Shown here one piece after another: positions 1 to 11,709 of a DNA stretch of 64,000 nt. The notes under the pieces are model-generated. The model saw nothing but the letters and a program-made list of their open reading frames with translations, was not told the origin of the DNA and ran no database searches. Both the position numbers and the translations under genes were made by a program. Position 1 is the stretch's first letter. Every line of letters starts with the position of its first letter. Source of the stretch: Zizania palustris (lineage: Eukaryota > Streptophyta > Magnoliopsida > Poales > Poaceae); contig JAAALK010000079.1 in NCBI GenBank assembly GCA_019279435.1, positions 98,667,332 through 98,731,331 on the forward strand, in the 5' to 3' direction.

Positions 1-1072
1 CCATAAAACCTCAGAAAGGAGCCAAATCATGTCACTTGACAAAAGAATTTATCCTCATAAGAATTTTAGCACATCTCTCCCTTTGCAAGGCTTTAAAAGT
101 TCAGACTTCCCTTTTGTGCAATAAAAACTCCCCATGAGTTATTTTTGCCCCTTACTGTAGAGAACACAATGATTTCTCCCCCTTTGGCAATGCAAGCATC
201 AAGGAGCAAGTAAAAGATGCAAAGCTTTGAAATGAGCAGAAGTGAAAAGACATATAAAACAAATATATGCCAAAAATAATCTCAGTTTTCATGTGCTCAC
301 CTCAATTTAACATGATCTAAAAACATGATGACATCATGGGAGTTCATCTTTTTGAAATAAAAGCATCACCACTCAATCATGTTAACTAGACAAGTAAAAA
401 CAAGAGCTGAGCAAAGCTAATCAATTTCTACTCTAGACAGACAAGTCCAGTTCAAATGAAGTATTGATAGCCACCTTGATTGACAATGAATTTATACTTT
501 CTATTCTTTTCATAATGCCAGGAGTTATTTGTTTGTCTACCTTATACTTTCCAATCAAGCCAAGCCTAGGCAAGAAAGCCATCAGAAGATTAAGGCAGTG
601 ATTTTGGCATACACTAAATTATCCCAGTTCATACCAAAGTGCAATGGTAAGCAGTCTAGAATAAAGCAGTGCGACAAACAAACCCACCTATATCTTTTCA
701 CTTTTCGCATTTAAATCATGGATTTTGGATTTTTGATAAGTGAACAAATTATTTGAAGAATACCCATGAGTAAGCAGTATGATTTTTCAAGTTGCAATTT
801 ATGCATCCAGAGAAAAGGATTCTTGCTATCAAGCAGATAAAAGATAGCTAAAGCAGTCCTGCCTAAACATGCTAGATTCAAGACTAAGCAGTGATCATGA
901 TTTGATTTTGGAAAAGAAAATCATGCGCAAAATGAATCAGACATATTAAATAGAGCTGAGTTGTCATGATTACGTGAATTAAAACAAGGCATATTAATGC
1001 AAAAACATGTAAATGCAATTTCACACAAAAGAAGCATATGCATATCATTGAAGATGTTCTCCCCCTCACAGA
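1..1072 (-). other. Non-coding 3' region of Sirevirus 1 with polypurine tracts
   Basis: No coding region is supported here. On the minus strand there are G-rich polypurine tracts at 1067-1059 (directly after the end of the RNase H region) and at 187-175. Repeated polypurine tracts between pol and the 3' LTR are a known conserved trait of Sireviruses and can prime plus-strand DNA synthesis. The rest is AT-rich and resembles the matching regions of elements 2 and 4 (29711-30962 and 56389-56622). Confidence 0.6.
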
Positions 1073-2769
1073 ATGTCGTAAGGGTGACAAACACCAAGTT
1101 CCCCCACGCAAGTAGGCGAAATGCGAAGCATCGAGGGGTTTTGTGAAAATTTTGGCTAGCTGTTGTTGGGTATCAACATATCGAAGTTCAATATCACGCT
1201 TCTCATTGTGATCTCTAAGAAAATGATATCGCACATCAATATGTTTGGTTCTAGAATGCTGAACTGGGTTGTTTGCAATACAAATAGCGCTAGTGTTATC
1301 ATAGAAAAGTGGAACACTCGTATAATCTAACCCAAAATCCCGCAAAGTGGAAACCATCCATAAAATCTGAGAGCAACAGCTAGCTGCAGCAACATATTCG
1401 GCCTCATCCGTTGAATGTGCAACACTAGACTGTTTGAGGGAAGACCAGCAAACCAGCGAAGTACCCAAAAAATGACAAGTACTAGAGGTACTCTTCCTAT
1501 TGATCCTACACCCAGCAAAATATGCATCAGAATAACCTCGGAGACACAAAGAGTAAGACGCAGAATACCAAATGCAAAATTCAAGGGTATGCTTGAGATA
1601 CCTGAGAATGCGCTTTACCGCTTGGCGGTGCGAAGCACGTGGCGAAGCCTAAAAACGAGCACACAGACACAAAGCGAAGTGTATGTCCAGCCTCATAGCA
1701 GTCAAGTAGAGGAGGGAGCCGATCATGCTTCGGAACTCCTTCTGATCTATGGCTTCTCCATTTTCGTCTAGATACAATGCTACCGATGTAGCCATTGGAG
1801 TAGAGAGGGGCTTCGCATCGGTCATATCGAACTTCTTGAGCAGGTCATTGGTGTACTTTGTCTGGTGGACGAAGGTACCTTGTTTGCTTTGCTTGATTTG
1901 AAAACCAATGAAAAATGTGAGTTCTCCCATCATGGACATCTCGAACTCCCTACTGATGGCATCTGCAAACTCAGGAACCAAAGCATGAGAAGAGCTACCA
2001 AAGATGATATCATCCACATAAATCTAAACTAGGAGAAAATATTTGCCATGCTTCAGAGTAAAAAGGGTTTTGTCGACTGACCCCATCATGTACCCTCGCT
2101 CAAGAAGAAAAGAACGAAGTCTATCATACCATGCCCAAGGGGCCTGTTGAGTCCATAAAGAGCATTACGAAGTTTAAGGACTCTATGGGGGTATCTGGGG
2201 TTTTCGAAGCCTGGGGGGTGTTTTACATAAACATCTTCGCCTATGAAGCCATTAAGAAAAGCACTCTTAACATACATTTGATAAAGTTTGAAACCTCAGG
2301 ATACCGCAAATGCAAGTAAAATCCTAATGGCCTCAAGACGAGCAACAGGTGCAAAAGTTTCAGTAAAATCAATCCCTTCTATCTGAGAATAACCCTGAGC
2401 TACAAGTCTAGCATTGTTTCTAACTACAGTCCCATCCTCCCCTTGTTTGTTTTTTAAAATCCGTTTTGTTCCAATGAAATGAACATTTGGTGGAGGATCA
2501 ACTAAAGTCCAAACTTGATTTCTCTCAAAATTTTCAAGTTCTTCATGCATGACATTGATCCAACTAGAATCAGAAAGTGCATGACTAACATCTAAGGGCT
2601 CGAAAGAAGCAACAAAAGCAGAATCAATGAAATGAGCATGAGAACGTGTTACCCATTGATCAAGCTCACTAATGATCTGATCGGGAGGATGCATCCTTTG
2701 AATATGATGGGGAGACTTGTGGTGGGATGCAATATCCCCCTCAACTTGTGCATTGGAGTGGTCCAAGAT
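1073..2769 (-). pseudogene. Sirevirus 1 pol: reverse transcriptase and RNase H
   Basis: Copies element RNA to DNA and degrades the RNA strand. Pieces of a copia reverse transcriptase follow one another on the minus strand: the N-terminal block (2766-2296, with GIDFTETFAPVARLEAIR), the AFLNG block (2277-2086), and the block opening at the active site DDIIFG (from about 2020) with the KFDMTDAKPLSTPM region. RNase H follows from about 1590, with SDAYFAGC, STDEAEYVAAASCC and RTKHIDVRYHFLRDH. The frame is broken between these blocks. A TAG lies just before the catalytic YVDD motif where other copies read on, and a frameshift near 1107 removes the usual C-terminus. Clearly a dead gene; the assignment is firm. 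Confidence 0.88.
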
Positions 2770-4218
2770 GACCGATGTTGAGGTAGTTGCTCCGGGACCT
2801 TGTGCCGAAGTGGTTCAAGCGGGGTCGGCTTCGGGGGTCGATGTCGAGGGTAGTAGGGGTTCATCCTCGAAATCTCCGGGTTCTTCATCTTTGGAGATGG
2901 TCTGCTCCATATCATGTTCATTTGCCTGTTCAAAAGTAGAACTAATAGAGGGGGTTGATTCATCAAATGTCACATCACATGACTCGATGACAGTGTTATT
3001 CTCCAAATTAAAGACACGATAAGAGTGACCATGAGTAGTGTATCCCAAAAAGATCCCGTTAGAAGATCGCGACTCAAATTTGTCTAAATTTCCATGTTTT
3101 AGGATAAAGCATCGATAGCCAAAAACTCAAAGATGAGTAACTTTGGGTTGTCTCCCAAAATGCAGTTCATAAGAAGTCAAGTTCAAAATTATGCGCAAGA
3201 AGATTCGGTTTGAGATGTAACATGCAGTGTTCATGGCCTCAGCCCAGAATTTCCTAGGAGTCATGTGTTCATCGAGCATCGTCTTAGCCATATCAACCAA
3301 AGTGCAGTTCTTCCTCTCAACAACACCGTTCTGTTGAGTAACTCGTAGAGCAGAGAATTGATGTTCTATGCCATGCTCCATGCAAAAGTCAACAAAGAGA
3401 CGGTTCTTGAACTCAGTTCTATTATCACTTCGAATGAATTTTAATGCACCAGGGAGTTCAGTGAAAAGTCTCGTAGCCAAGCTCCGAAAGTGTGAAAACA
3501 CTTCATCCTTGCTGGCAAGAAAGAAGACCCAAGAGTAGCGAGAGAAATCATCGACAATGACTAGCACATACCACTTGCCGCCTAAAGAACTAACCCGAGA
3601 AGGACCTACAGTATCTATATGGAGAAGTTCTCTGGGTTGTTCAGTCATCACCATGGTGACAGGCGAGTGCGAAGCGGCAATAATTTTTCCATGTCGACAG
3701 GGAGCGCAAACTAAATTCTTTTCAAACTTGAGCTTCGACAATCCTTGGATCAAAACTAGGGCACTTAGACGAGCGAGCAACTCAAAGCTCATATGCCCTA
3801 GTCTCCTATGCCACTTCCAAAACTCAGAAGACGAATGTGCAACAAGGCAGTGAGAAGAACCAGATGACTTAGAAAAATCAGCTCCAAAAACTCTCCCAAC
3901 CCTAAAGATCTTACAAACTATAGCGCCATCAGAATTGAGTACTTGCGAAGTATCGCGATGGAATCGCACTTCGAAGCCCTCATCTAGCAACTGAGATATA
4001 GAAAGAAAATTGTATCCCAAATTTTCAACCAAGGCAACATCTTTGAGAGTGAAATTCGAGTTGATTCTTACCACACCTTTACCTTTCAATCTACTCCTTC
4101 GATTGTTGCCGAAGGTGATATGTTTCTTTTGCTTGGTTGTGGTGAGGCTGGAGAACCATGCTGCATCCCCGGTCATATGGCACGAACAACTGGAGTCCAT
4201 GATCCACGTGCCCTCCAA
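2770..4218 (-). pseudogene. Sirevirus 1 protease/GAG-pre-integrase/integrase
   Basis: Protease matures the polyprotein and integrase inserts the cDNA into chromosomes. The block starts with WIMDSSCSCHMTGDAAWF, the copia protease region; the expected catalytic DSG reads DSS. The integrase zinc-binding part is visible (HRRLGHMS then CAPCRHGK), then the catalytic core: first Asp in HIDTVGPS, second Asp in RSDNRTEF (normally SDNGTEF), and Glu in QQNGVVERKN. A 363-codon frame covers 4218-3127, and the C-terminal part continues in another frame at 3048-2815 (GYTTHGHSYRVFNLE). The altered protease triad and the frame breaks argue it is inactive. Confidence 0.9.
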
Positions 4219-6412
4219 ACCTCGGTCTAGTGCCTACACGTGATAAGAGAATCTCGATCGCTCAGTGCTGGGTGAGTGAAAACATGACGAGTCATCCAAC
4301 ATTGAGTGATACGAGTAGTAGCCATTGTGAAAGTAGATTGTCTACGCACAGGAAAATCAAAATGGTGCAAAGTGCGAGGTCTACCTACATGATGCACACC
4401 AGAAACACGTCGAGGTCTCCCAACCTATCGACGTTCAAAACCACTGAAACGTGGTCTAGCACCATGTGCAACATGGTGAATACCACGAGGAGCAAAGCCT
4501 CTCCGAGAGGATCTAGGAGCCTCATACACAGGATGCGAGTAAAATTTAGACTCATGCATACCTAGAGCTGGGTAATGCATGTCCTGTACACTCATCGCCT
4601 GAGAGCGTTGCTCATCCTTGATGCGACAAAAATAGAACCCAACCAGATGACCCACTCACTGATAGTAGGAACAATGAAACACTCTCCTAGGGGCACTCTC
4701 ATGGGTCATAGGAGCAATCCTCACAGGCTCCTTGGGCTTCTGCTGAGTGGTTTTCTTGGGAGGAATTTTCTTGGCAGGAGGAGTGGTTTTTTTGGATTTT
4801 GGGTAGGCTTTTTGGCTGATGAGCTATCTAACTAGGCTCTTTCTTTCTCTAAGGTAGTGGGTGAGGTAAAAACAGTTTTGTTCTCACTGTCTGAAGGAAT
4901 CCTCTCAAAACCCAATCCCAGAGCTAACCCTGCCCTGCCAGCACACATCTTGGTCTTGGCCAAGAGCAAGTCCATCCTACCCTTTCCCTTAGTACATTTG
5001 TTAACCACAGAAATAAGGTATTCATTTTTAGTCATGAGGTGTTCAGCTTGCTCTCTAACAGTGCCTAGCTAGTCCTTAAGGGTTATGCAAGTGTCACACA
5101 TAGGTTGCATATCCTTAGAACTACCGACCCTCTCCAATCTAGCCTCTAAATCCTGAACATGCTTATCACGTAAATCAATGCTCTCACATAATAAATAATA
5201 GCTCATGCATTCATTTTCATCATGAGGACTAGACTCAACCATCAAAAGTTGCTTCTATGTAATCTCAGGCTCAGAAAGAGTTTGAGCATGCACAGAACAA
5301 AACTAAGCAAGCTCACCCATGACAACAGTACAAGATTCACATTCAGTATCATTAACCCTAGACTTAAGCATGGCATAATTAGTAGAAACATATTCTAGCC
5401 TAAGTCTAAGGTCTTTTCTATCTCTAGCGACCTGCACAAGTAATCTATCCTAACCAAAAACTACTTCATTCAGTTCATCTATCTTAATTGAAAGTTGGTC
5501 ATAGGATAGAGGTAGATCAGATGAGTCAAGCTCATCTCCTCCTCATCAGAGCTCGACTCCTCAATTGAGGAAGTGTTGATGTCACTGAGAGAAGCAACAA
5601 ATGCTCTGGAAGTGGCTTTGGCTACCCTCTTAGACACCTTGCCGCGCTTACCCTTCACAAAGGGTTTCCTCTCCTTTTGTGGTATTTGGGGCGCTCACTC
5701 TCATCTCTTCTTTAAGCTTAGCACAGTTCGCCTTGATATGAGAAGTGTCGTCACACTCAAAACAACCACTAAATCCACTTCTCCTCTGATCCTGTCTCTC
5801 ATTGTGAAAACGGGTGAACCTTCTACCAATGAGAGCATGCTCTTCATCATCTAGAGTATCCACCATCTCCTTAGTGACGGAGACCAGGGAGGACAAAGCA
5901 AAACCACCTGCAAGCACACAAGTACCAAAAGTGCTTGGTTCTGTAGTGGTGCCATGGCTAGAGCCATAAACCAGTGCTAATGGCTATGGCAAGGAATTTC
6001 TGTGCACTGCAAGAGATGCCTTGGCAATCTCTGTGGACTTCAGCTTGCTGAAGAGCTCATTACAGGTCAATGTGTCATAACCTGCGGACTCCTCAATGCT
6101 GGATATCTTCACTTCCCATATGCTACGATCAAGAGCATAGAGAAGCTTGATAGCCCTGTCATGATCATTATAAGCAAGCGTCCCATTGGACCGCAAGTTA
6201 CTCACTATAGCATCAAAGCGAGAAAACATGGCATCTATAGATTCACCAGGCGCTTGCACAAACAGCTGATACTGTTGATTGTACGTGCTTTCGCGCCTAG
6301 CCTTAATCTGTGTAGAGCCCTCATGAAAAATAGTGAGAGTAGTCCAAATTTCCCTAGCTATCCTAAGGTGCTGGACCCTATCAAACTCACTCCGACTCAA
6401 AACAATGAACAA
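4219..6412 (-). pseudogene. Sirevirus 1 gag, truncated
   Basis: Structural protein of the virus-like particle. From the right: the conserved copia gag domain (RVQHLRIAREIW and FHEGSTQIKARR at 6370-6290), one in-frame TAG at 5984-5986, then a first CCHC zinc knuckle (CFECDDTSHIKANC, near 5767-5725). Next comes a degraded coiled-coil stretch (5520-4832) that parallels the coiled coil of element 4. A second zinc knuckle near 4680-4640 has lost cysteines (CSYY and GFYF where paralogues show CSYC and a final C). The N-terminus, about 60 residues judged by element 4, is cut off at 6412 by the Tat-A LTR. Confidence 0.8.
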
Positions 6413-6415
6413 TAT

Positions 6416-6909
6416 TGTTGGCGTAAAAGATTACGCTAACAGGTTTCTAAAAGTTAGAAACTAACAAACGAAGTGTTTGCGAAATAAACTATTTCGAGCC
6501 TCCGAGTGGATAATAACTCAAAACAGTTCGAAGATGTGTATTGAATAAATTGTATCCGATCCTCATTACAGGGTAAACGGGGGGTATTTATAGGCCCAAA
6601 CATTAAGGAAAAGACCCTTTTATCCCTCTGTTACAACCGACATAGTGGAAACTATTTGGTACCCTTAATAGGGCTAAAATGGTAAAAGACTAATCTAATG
6701 AGAAAGAAGATAAGTCTTCCACCCTAGCTGGCAAGGAAGCTCTCGGAAGAGTCCATGTTCGAAGATATACTCCGAACTAGAGTTCACTTCCATACTTCGA
6801 ACTTGATCTAATGTACTTCTGGAGTTACATGCTGGAAACCTTTGATTCAATCACCTGCCTTTGTCCTGTTATAGCAATATCCCCAAGGATGGAGTATTTT
6901 CCCCCAACA
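6416..6909 (-). repeat. Tat-A 3' LTR, 494 bp
   Basis: Starts TGTTGGCG and ends CCCCAACA on the plus strand. The same unit recurs inverted at 45626-46119 (494 bp) and in the same orientation at 51107-51602 (496 bp), which fixes the boundaries. The left end holds an imperfect 10-bp inverted repeat (GTTGGCGTAA with TTACGCTAAC, 6417-6440 region), at the U5 end in element orientation. Confidence 0.9.
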
Positions 6910-7236
6910 GTAGCCCCTCGACTATGCTTCTCCGCTATATCTATAACGTTAGTAGAGCAGTATACACAAGAAAAATAATCATGCGCAGGGGTTAACAGAT
7001 TTAACCCACCTCTGAAATACGTGGAGATGCAAAACTTCGAATCAATTTCTAAGAAAGTTACGTTCGAACTATCTTAGAATTAACTTGCGGAGCCCGAAAG
7101 CTTTTTTAGACTTAGAAGAAATAGCCGTTGGTTTTTTTCTTCTAACGGAAGTTACGCGATGCATCAACTCCGCAAAAAGATAACGGTTAAGAATGCGAAA
7201 CATCAGATACAAACGGTAAAAAATCGTGGCATGGGC

Positions 7237-7245
7237 TATAAATAG
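7237..7245 (+). promoter_or_regulatory. TATA box of the Tat-A antisense gene
   Basis: TATAAATAG lies about 95 bp before the ATG of the antisense gene. TATA motifs lie at comparable places before the same gene in Tat-B (14491) and Tat-C (45296-45289). The 6910-7236 stretch upstream has no gene and is the presumed promoter. Confidence 0.7.
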
Positions 7246-7338
7246 AGGGCCCAGCCCCTTCTCGAGTACTCTTCTCACCGCTTTAGTGCAAGCAAACCCT
7301 AATCCCCATCTTCTTCCTTGAGCAACCAGAGCAAGTCC

Positions 7339-10300
7339 ATGGCGAAGACCAGTTTCAAGGTTCCTGGGGCGGCTTCAGCCTTGGCTCGGCAGCAAGCTGC
7401 AGCAGCAGCGGCGGTGGCGACATCGGCAACAACGACTCTGACAACGACAGTAGCAGCATCAATGGCGGCGCCAGGAAGAAATCCCCAACGCGATGATCCT
7501 CATGATCTCCTTCCGGCATCGTCGAAGTATGCGGATCAATCTTACCAACTGGGACCTTCAACCTGCAAGAGGGAGTCGCTCGCGGCAGTGATAGAAGGGA
7601 ATATTAGTTCGGAGATTGTGATTCGCAAACCCGGAAAAGAAGCTATTCCTTCACCAAGGCCCGGAGAAGTGGTTGTCTTCGAAGCCTTTTTCGAAGCTGG
7701 ATTAGGGCTTCCGGCTGTCGACTTCTTAGCCGAGGTACTGGAATTATTCCATATCACTCTCCCCCAACTTTCTCCGAACGCGATAGCACGCCTTGCCATC
7801 TTCGAATGGGCGTTGCGGGCTGAAGGCTGCGAAGGAAGAGCCGAGATCTTCGCAGCACTGCATAGAGCCTCTTGTCAACCGAAGACCTTCGTGGGCCCCA
7901 GAGGCAAAAAGGCAGTGGTGGCCTTCGGGAGTATTAACTTTCGTCTCCGAGATGAGTACGCTCTTCGATTTTGGGCCAAGGCCATCAATGCCAGATGGTA
8001 TACGGATTGGATCCTCCGGTGGTTTTATGCCGAAGTTGGGGCAGGGAGTCGCCTAGCCGGACCTCTTCAAGACATAAACTTCCGGAGGGAAGCCCTTGTC
8101 CACCCGGATCCAGGCCAGCTCGAAGCTCTCCTTAGCCTTCTTCAACGCATTAGCCATCGCCTGAGCATGCGGGATCTGGCAGAAGAGTTCATCGGACTTC
8201 AGATTCCCTCTCTGATGGCCAACTAGCCTATCACCTTCGAGGAAGATCCGGAGGGCGGCCTCCGAAATATTTCTTCGAGCTCGAGCCCTGCAGGTAACTT
8301 CGAAAACAACATGTTTCATATACACTTATTTGAAGAAATAACTAATGCCAACTTATCTTCTAGCCTCTCTAGCTCCTATAACTTCAGAGCAAATTGTGCG
8401 GGCTTCGGAGAAAATTCTTGGCATCCCGACTCCGGCCGAGAAAGAATGGAGGAAGAAGTTAGTGGGTACTTGGGAACAGAACAACCGAGTATGGGGGCTA
8501 CTCGAAGTTGTTCCCCCTCCTCTTTTGGATTGGGTTTCTTCGGAGCAAGGGCCTAAGAAAAGGAAGGCCGAAGTTGGAGCCTCGACCTCTGCCAAGACTC
8601 CATCGAAGAAGGTAGCCCGAAAGCCAAAAACTGTGGCGCCTTCAAGTCCAATAGCTTTGGTCTCCGATTCCTCGGAGGATGAAGGTAGAATGCTCGTCGA
8701 CCTAATTGACAAAGATGGAGTCCAAGCAGATGCAAGCACCGACAACGTTGCAAGCGTGCCGGAGTTTACAAGAAACCTCGGGCAAGTTGGGACTTCATCT
8801 GCTCAAGAAGACTTACCGCATGATGAAGCCCCTACGAATGAAGGCGGAAACGAAGTTGCTGTAGAATCAACTTCGATTCCGGACAAAGCAACGGCTGCAG
8901 CTCCTGAAGGGGCTCCAACAGTCGAAGTTTTAACCGTGGATTCTGACTCCGATAACGACTTTGGGGTAGCTTTTGACCCCCCAAGCAGCCCAATGCTCAT
9001 CCACCGACAAGACTTTGGAGGTAAACTTCGCATAGTCCATTTGTTATTTTTTCCTGCAAAACTATACAATATATAATACCTTTGCCTCAACAGGATCCAC
9101 TCCTATGGAAGAGGTTCGTCCCGAAGATAGGGTTCTTGGGACTTCGGCAGCTTCGGAACCAATTCCAGAAGTCGCCCAAATGAGACCTGGAAAAGGTAAA
9201 GGTAAAATGGACCCTCTCCCTGCTCCGAGTTTGGGATTAACTCCGTCTGAGTCGACCCAGCACTCCGACCCCTCGCCGAACGAAGACGACCAGAGGGCCT
9301 TGTCTATGCTCCCTCTTCTAGCTCCTTTCTTGGAGCGAAGAACCAGACTTCAGACTTTGCTCGAGCCTTTGGATCGAGCTAGCCGCGAAGTCGGGGAGAC
9401 AGACTTGGTAGCCATCCTGAGCGAAGCTGAGGGTTCGGAGCTCAACGCCGCCATGGAGCGTGCAACGTACCAGGTACGAAGTATCTGCAAAATAAAATTA
9501 ATATCATATACAAATAATTTCTCACCTTGGTTTTTCCTCTTTACAGCAAATAGTCTTGGCCCGAGCTGCGAACGTCTCAAACGAACGTGGAAGCCTTTGC
9601 CTTCGAGAGAAAATCACTACTCTTCAGTGAAATCTTAACATTTCCGAAGGTCGAGTTTCCCATTTAGACAGCATGGTCTCAGCGGAGCGGAGGGCCAGAC
9701 AAAGCTTGGAAACTGCGAATAAGAAGCTCAAAGCAGAACAAATTGTGCTTCGGGTGGAAATAGAAAAGATGCGGGCGGAGCATGCTACGGCGGGGGCTGA
9801 ACTTGTCAAGCTCCGGGAGGAAAAGGCCAAAGCGCAGAGGAGGCTAGCCACCTGCTTCACCAGAAAAATACTTTAGCTATGGAGGCAGCTAGGCTCTCCG
9901 CTGTGGAGGAAGAGTTGACTTCGGCGAAGGACGCTTTAATTAAAGATAAGCTAAAATCGGAGAAGGTAGCTGCGGAGGTCATGAACCAACTCCTAGGTGT
10001 TCTAGAGTACTTCGGTACTACTGGGACACTTCCTTCGAATGACAACGTCTCCTTGATTCGGTGGCTAAAAATAATCCAAGGAGCTGCGAAGACGATGAAG
10101 ATGGCAGGTATTCGGTACGGAGAAATCTCCGGACAAGTGGCTGCTATCGGCATACTTCGTTACTACGAAGATCTGGGAATATCGATAACCCCAAACGCAG
10201 AGGCGGCTCCCATTACCTTCGACGAAAGCCGGCTTCTTAATCCTTCCGAAGACGTGGTGGCTGCTTGGCAAGCCTTCCAAGCTTCATGGAGAGCCGAAGG

Positions 10301-10972
10301 TCGTACTGCGATCAAGGCTTGGATTGATGAAGGTCAACGCCAGAAGCAAGCTCAGTCACAAGCTTCGAGCAGCCAGCCTTCGCCAAACCCGTAGGTCTAG
10401 ATTTACCTTAGGATCCTGACTATGTAAAGAATCATGTTTTTCATATATTATGAATGAGAATTTGCTTGTCGTGTTTTTAGGCTTCACCTCATATGGATGA
10501 TGTCGAAGAGTTAAACATTAACGAAGAGCTGCACCTGCTATGGGCTACCTTCGATATTTTAAAACTTCACAAGCGACCCCGATTTTTAGTTCCTCGAGAT
10601 AGCTCCGGTACAATTGCGCCCGAAGTAAGCAAAGATATACTATCTTATATTAAAGAGGAAGAAAAAGAAGTTAACTTGGAAGCTTCATCTTCCGAAGACA
10701 TTGCACGGTCCGAAGATGAAGGTATTGCTGAAGCTCAGGGGAAAAAACCTTATGAACTTGGAAGCTGGGAAAGGAGCCCTGAACGACTTCGAACTTGGGC
10801 TGAGCTTCAACAAGAACAGAAGGATTTTAGAGCTTCGAAGGGAGGTAGAAGAGTTAAACGTAAAGTTGTTAGAACTCCTGGCTCTGGAACTAGTCGTTCC
10901 AACCTTAGCAATAGCTCTAGAGATCAAAGGGGTCTTCGATTCCTTCTTGGTATAGACACCAATTTTTCATGA
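7339..10972 (+). pseudogene. Tat-A antisense gene, five exons (Transposase_28-like)
   Basis: Function unknown. By comparison with copies B and C the exons are 7339-8293, 8373-9020, 9094-9473, 9547-10394 and 10481-10972; introns are 73-86 bp with GT..AG ends, and joined phases agree. The ATG in GTCCATGGCG is chosen because copy C starts at the matching codon. Exon 1 encodes a low-complexity Ala/Thr start and a domain like Pfam 'putative gypsy type transposon' (FEAFFEAGLGLP, ARLAIFEWALRAEGCEGR, WILRWFYAEVG). Exon 2 is acidic with a basic KKRKAE patch, exon 4 is a likely coiled coil followed by a conserved tail, and exon 5 is charged. Defects: TAG at 8224-8226 (TGG in copy C), a TGA early in exon 4, a frameshift near 9870 and TAG at 10392-10394 (CAG in copy B). 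Confidence 0.8.
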
Positions 10973-11709
10973 TGTAATTATAATTTGTTTGGATAATAAA
11001 TATCGATTTTTAAAATTGTCTCCCTACTTCCCAGCCCCTCTTTGGGCATAAGTAACTTCGAATTATACTCAAGGATGGTTAGGCGCAAAGAAAAACTTAG
11101 GAGTACAATTTTGGGGGCTCGGAGCCCCTCAGCAATTTAAAGATTGATTAAAATCTTATAAAGTGTTTTCGACTACTTGAAGTCTGAAAATTGGTAACTT
11201 AGTACCTTGTGCTTTGAAAGAAATCACTTTGGACAACTTTTCGGACACTTTAGTGTCCCAAATGATTAGTCACTTTGGACTTTTTCGACAGATATTCGAA
11301 GCTCATCAGCTCAAACTCTGTTTTGTTTTGGCCTCCTTCGGCTCTTTTTGTGAATGCTATCAAACCGGTGGTTTGGAATTCGTAGTGGTCTCTTTGGACT
11401 CTTTTTACGGATGCTTTCAAGCCGAAACTTGGAATCCGCATTATTTGGTCTCCTTCGACTCTTTTTACGGATGCTTTCAAGCCGGTGGCTTGGAATCCGT
11501 TTTCTCAGTGACTTTCCCACCTCGTCAGAAGCTTCGGACCAGTGGTCCGAAGTCCGAAAAATATAATTCAAATTAATGACACTTCCCTCCTAGTCAACTT
11601 CGCTATTCTAGTGCGTCCACTAGAAGTGGGAAGTATTTGGGGGTAGGCATTATCTGAACCATAAGATTTATTGATTCGGAAGGTGTTTACAAATGATTAA
11701 AAGGAGCCC
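10973..11709. other. Tat-A 3' untranslated region between pol and antisense gene
   Basis: No gene. It separates the converging 3' ends of the antisense gene (ending 10972) and pol (ending 11710). AATAAA at 10995-11000 could serve as poly(A) signal for the antisense transcript. The middle holds short tandem repeats (11330-11506). This part of Tat elements is known to be hypervariable and repeat-rich. Confidence 0.65.
11330..11506. repeat. About three tandem copies of a 57-60 bp unit
   Basis: The words GGCCTCC / GGTCTCT / GGTCTCC recur at about 11330, 11387 and 11447, each followed by CTTTTT-A/G-CGGATGCT and a TTGGAAT-C-CG end. Spacing is 57 and then 60 bp. Related to half of the 116-bp unit in Tat-B (18641-19166). 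Confidence 0.75.

Larger units (their letters stand above)
1..6415 (-). mobile_element. Sirevirus-type Ty1/copia element 1, 3' part, no LTR in window
   Basis: On the minus strand the order is gag, protease, integrase, reverse transcriptase, RNase H, then a long non-coding 3' region. That order (integrase before reverse transcriptase) is Ty1/copia. The long gag with a coiled-coil part, the text around the protease and the G-rich tracts in the 3' region match Sireviruses (Maximus/SIRE clade). The element is cut at 6415, inside gag, by the LTR of Tat-A, so the N-terminus of gag and the 5' LTR are missing. The 3' LTR would lie left of the window. Reading frames are broken many times, so it is defective. 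Clade call is from family resemblance, not from a tree. Confidence 0.85.

Noticed and set aside
529..714. Small plus-strand ORF in the Sirevirus 1 3' region
   Set aside because: Antisense to a non-coding transposon region, no motif, no counterpart in elements 2 and 4.
7355..8056. Minus-strand and alternative-frame ORFs across the antisense gene exon 1
   Set aside because: They are shadows of the conserved plus-strand frame, which alone is kept in copies B and C.
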